From Niabella ginsenosidivorans (GTDB lineage: Bacteria > Bacteroidota > Bacteroidia > Chitinophagales > Chitinophagaceae), in contig NZ_CP015772.1 in NCBI RefSeq assembly GCF_001654455.1, positions 2,790,001-2,854,000 of the forward strand: a stretch of DNA of 64,000 bases, in the 5' to 3' direction. The notes beneath the pieces are model-generated. The model was given only the letters and a program-made list of their open reading frames with translations, did not search any database and was not told where the DNA came from. Positions 62,736 through 64,000 of this stretch are shown piece after piece; positions within the stretch are counted from its first letter, which is position 1; every line of letters begins with the position of its first letter. The position numbers and the translations under genes were made by a program.

Positions 62736-62877
62736 GTGCTATTAAGTTATTTATTTGTAGGAATTAGAATGCCAAGCAATTATTCAGGAAAAATAAATTA
62801 CAGTTACAATGTTGCGCTTTCGTATTCTAGTACGTTTCTTTATTTAAAAATAAGTTTTATTTCTTAAAGTTAGTAAA

Positions 62878-63591
62878 ATGAAAACAAAGTATTTAGTAAG
62901 TTATTTTCTTTTATTACTCGTAAGTATTTCTTTTACATCTTGCCTAAAAGACCATGACAAATATTGGGACAATCCTGATCTTCAGAATTCCGCAGCAGTC
63001 AGCGTGGTAAACGGGGCCCCGGTCAGCCTGCCGTTAGATTTCCAATTTAACGGAACTCAACGCTTTTTATTCCAGGACTTTAGTTACACATATAGAACTA
63101 CTTATTTACCTGTAATGGCCGGCAACAGAACTTTCTATGTATACAACCGCGGAGAAAAGGATAGTCTTTTTGCCAAAAACCTCAGCTTTGAGGTTCGTAA
63201 AAGATATTCCATATTCATTGTAGACACTTTACGCAAAATGGATGCGGTACTGGTGCGCGACAGCGTGATGTATCCAACCGGGGACTCTGTATACCTGCGC
63301 TTTGCTAATATGAGCCCTGATGCAGGTGCCCTGGATCTTTATATTCAGGGAAATAATACCCCCATTGCCACAAAAGTTCCTTACAAGGGCGTAAGCCTGT
63401 TCAAAAGCCAAAAGTCGGCAGGCAACGTGGTCTTTGAGGTGCGGCCAACGGGTTCTACCCATGTGCTGGCCACATCCGATGAAGGCGAGAATTTATATAC
63501 CGGAAATCAATATACAATCTGGACAAGTGGTTTTAAATCAATGAATACTACTAACGGGAAGCTTATCGTAAAAAAAATAAGGCATTATTAG
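62878..63591 (+). CDS. DUF4397 domain lipoprotein
   Basis: A 237-residue lipoprotein with lipobox SFTSC (Cys 22). The DUF4397 domain (about 40-130 and 140-220) has repeated beta-strands: VSVVNGAPVSLPLDFQFNGTQ, LRFANMSPDAGALDLYIQGNNTPIA and FEVRPTGSTHVLATSDEG. Function is unknown; such proteins are thought to be surface-exposed beta-sandwiches. It is followed by the sigma-factor start on the same strand. Confidence 0.88.
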   Translation: MKTKYLVSYFLLLLVSISFTSCLKDHDKYWDNPDLQNSAAVSVVNGAPVSLPLDFQFNGTQRFLFQDFSYTYRTTYLPVMAGNRTFYVYNRGEKDSLFAKNLSFEVRKRYSIFIVDTLRKMDAVLVRDSVMYPTGDSVYLRFANMSPDAGALDLYIQGNNTPIATKVPYKGVSLFKSQKSAGNVVFEVRPTGSTHVLATSDEGENLYTGNQYTIWTSGFKSMNTTNGKLIVKKIRHY

Positions 63592-63684
63592 TATATCCCA
63601 TAATCAGCATCAGCCACTATTGTCTTCCCGATAGCTGGCTGATTTTTGCTATATTTAAAACGAAGTTTAAAATTAAAAAGACTT

Positions 63685-64000
63685 TTGGGAATACACGATG
63701 CTGAGCTTGAAGGGATACTGAAGCAATGCAAACAGGATTCAGTATTACATAAAGAGGCGCTTTATAAAGGCTATTATGGCTTTATAAAAAGCGTAGTGAA
63801 GCGTTATGTAAATGATTATCATGTAACTGAAGAACTGATCAATGATTCGTTCATTAAAATATTTAACAACCTGGGCACTTTTAAAGCGCCCGACACTTCA
63901 GCGGATGTACCACAATCGTTCAGGGGATGGGTGGCAAAGATCGCATCCCGGACCGCAATTGATTTTTTAAGAAAAAAGAAAATGGATTTCACAGATGATG
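63685..64000 (+). CDS. ECF RNA polymerase sigma factor (partial, cut by window end)
   Basis: An open frame from TTG 63685 that runs off the window end after 105 codons. Region 2 of an ECF sigma factor is visible in YHVTEELINDSFIKIFNNL and SFRGWVAKIASRTAIDFLRKKK. The TTG start follows a run of A and is the first possible start after an upstream stop; the rest of region 4 is beyond the window. Confidence 0.85.
   Translation, partial: MGIHDAELEGILKQCKQDSVLHKEALYKGYYGFIKSVVKRYVNDYHVTEELINDSFIKIFNNLGTFKAPDTSADVPQSFRGWVAKIASRTAIDFLRKKKMDFTDD

Overview
This window is a piece of a Bacteroidota chromosome, most likely from the family Chitinophagaceae (a Niabella-like organism is my guess; this is inference only). 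The signs are SusC/SusD transporters with an ECF sigma factor and FecR anti-sigma factor, the L28-L33-DUF4295-ftsY ribosomal cluster, many small lipoproteins, A-rich leaders without strong Shine-Dalgarno sequences, and repeated matches to the Bacteroidota promoter pattern TTTG-N19-22-TAnnTTYG. No rRNA, canonical tRNA, insertion sequence, prophage or CRISPR array was found.

Layout. 1-7.1 kb: a DsbD-like reductase, a sugar-nucleotide operon (aminotransferase, rfbC, rfbD) and divergent Kdo transferase, so envelope and LPS synthesis. 7.1-12.9 kb: thymidine kinase, ccmB/ccmC/ccmD-like genes, glutamate dehydrogenase, then DUF177-rpmF-plsX. 12.9-22.7 kb: von Willebrand lipoprotein, beta-CASP nuclease, a thioesterase-like and a thioredoxin-like protein, a frameshifted TonB receptor with a small His-rich partner, then FAH, pth, rplY and prs. 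22.7-25.1 kb: radC and an E2 acyltransferase. 25.4-34.9 kb: a complete sigma/FecR/SusC/SusD locus followed by a phosphocholine-type phospholipase C. 35.1-41.1 kb: pnp, rpsO and small stress or housekeeping genes including miaE.

41.2-43.8 kb is the most unusual part. It is a promoter-to-terminator cassette of about 2.6 kb holding three or four micro-ORFs separated by strong intrinsic terminators (the first with a competing antiterminator pairing), RNA segments that resemble tRNA D-, T-, anticodon and acceptor arms, an RNase H-like YkuK protein and an AAA+ ATPase. I do not know a described system of this composition.

43.9-64 kb: DoxX, an EEP-nuclease lipoprotein, DUF2490, YggS, GH27 alpha-galactosidase, acyl-CoA dehydrogenase, ftsY and ribosomal proteins, lpdA, a TipA/MerR regulator with an overlapping operator-promoter, ispD, lepA, a myo-inositol oxygenase with a sodium/solute symporter, a M57-type protease, a DUF4397 lipoprotein and the start of another ECF sigma factor that runs off the window.

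Other notable points are a ccmB gene with no canonical start codon at its homologous N-terminus, degenerate heptanucleotide tandem repeats in four separate intergenic regions, and a probable single-base frameshift in a C5 run of the TonB receptor gene.
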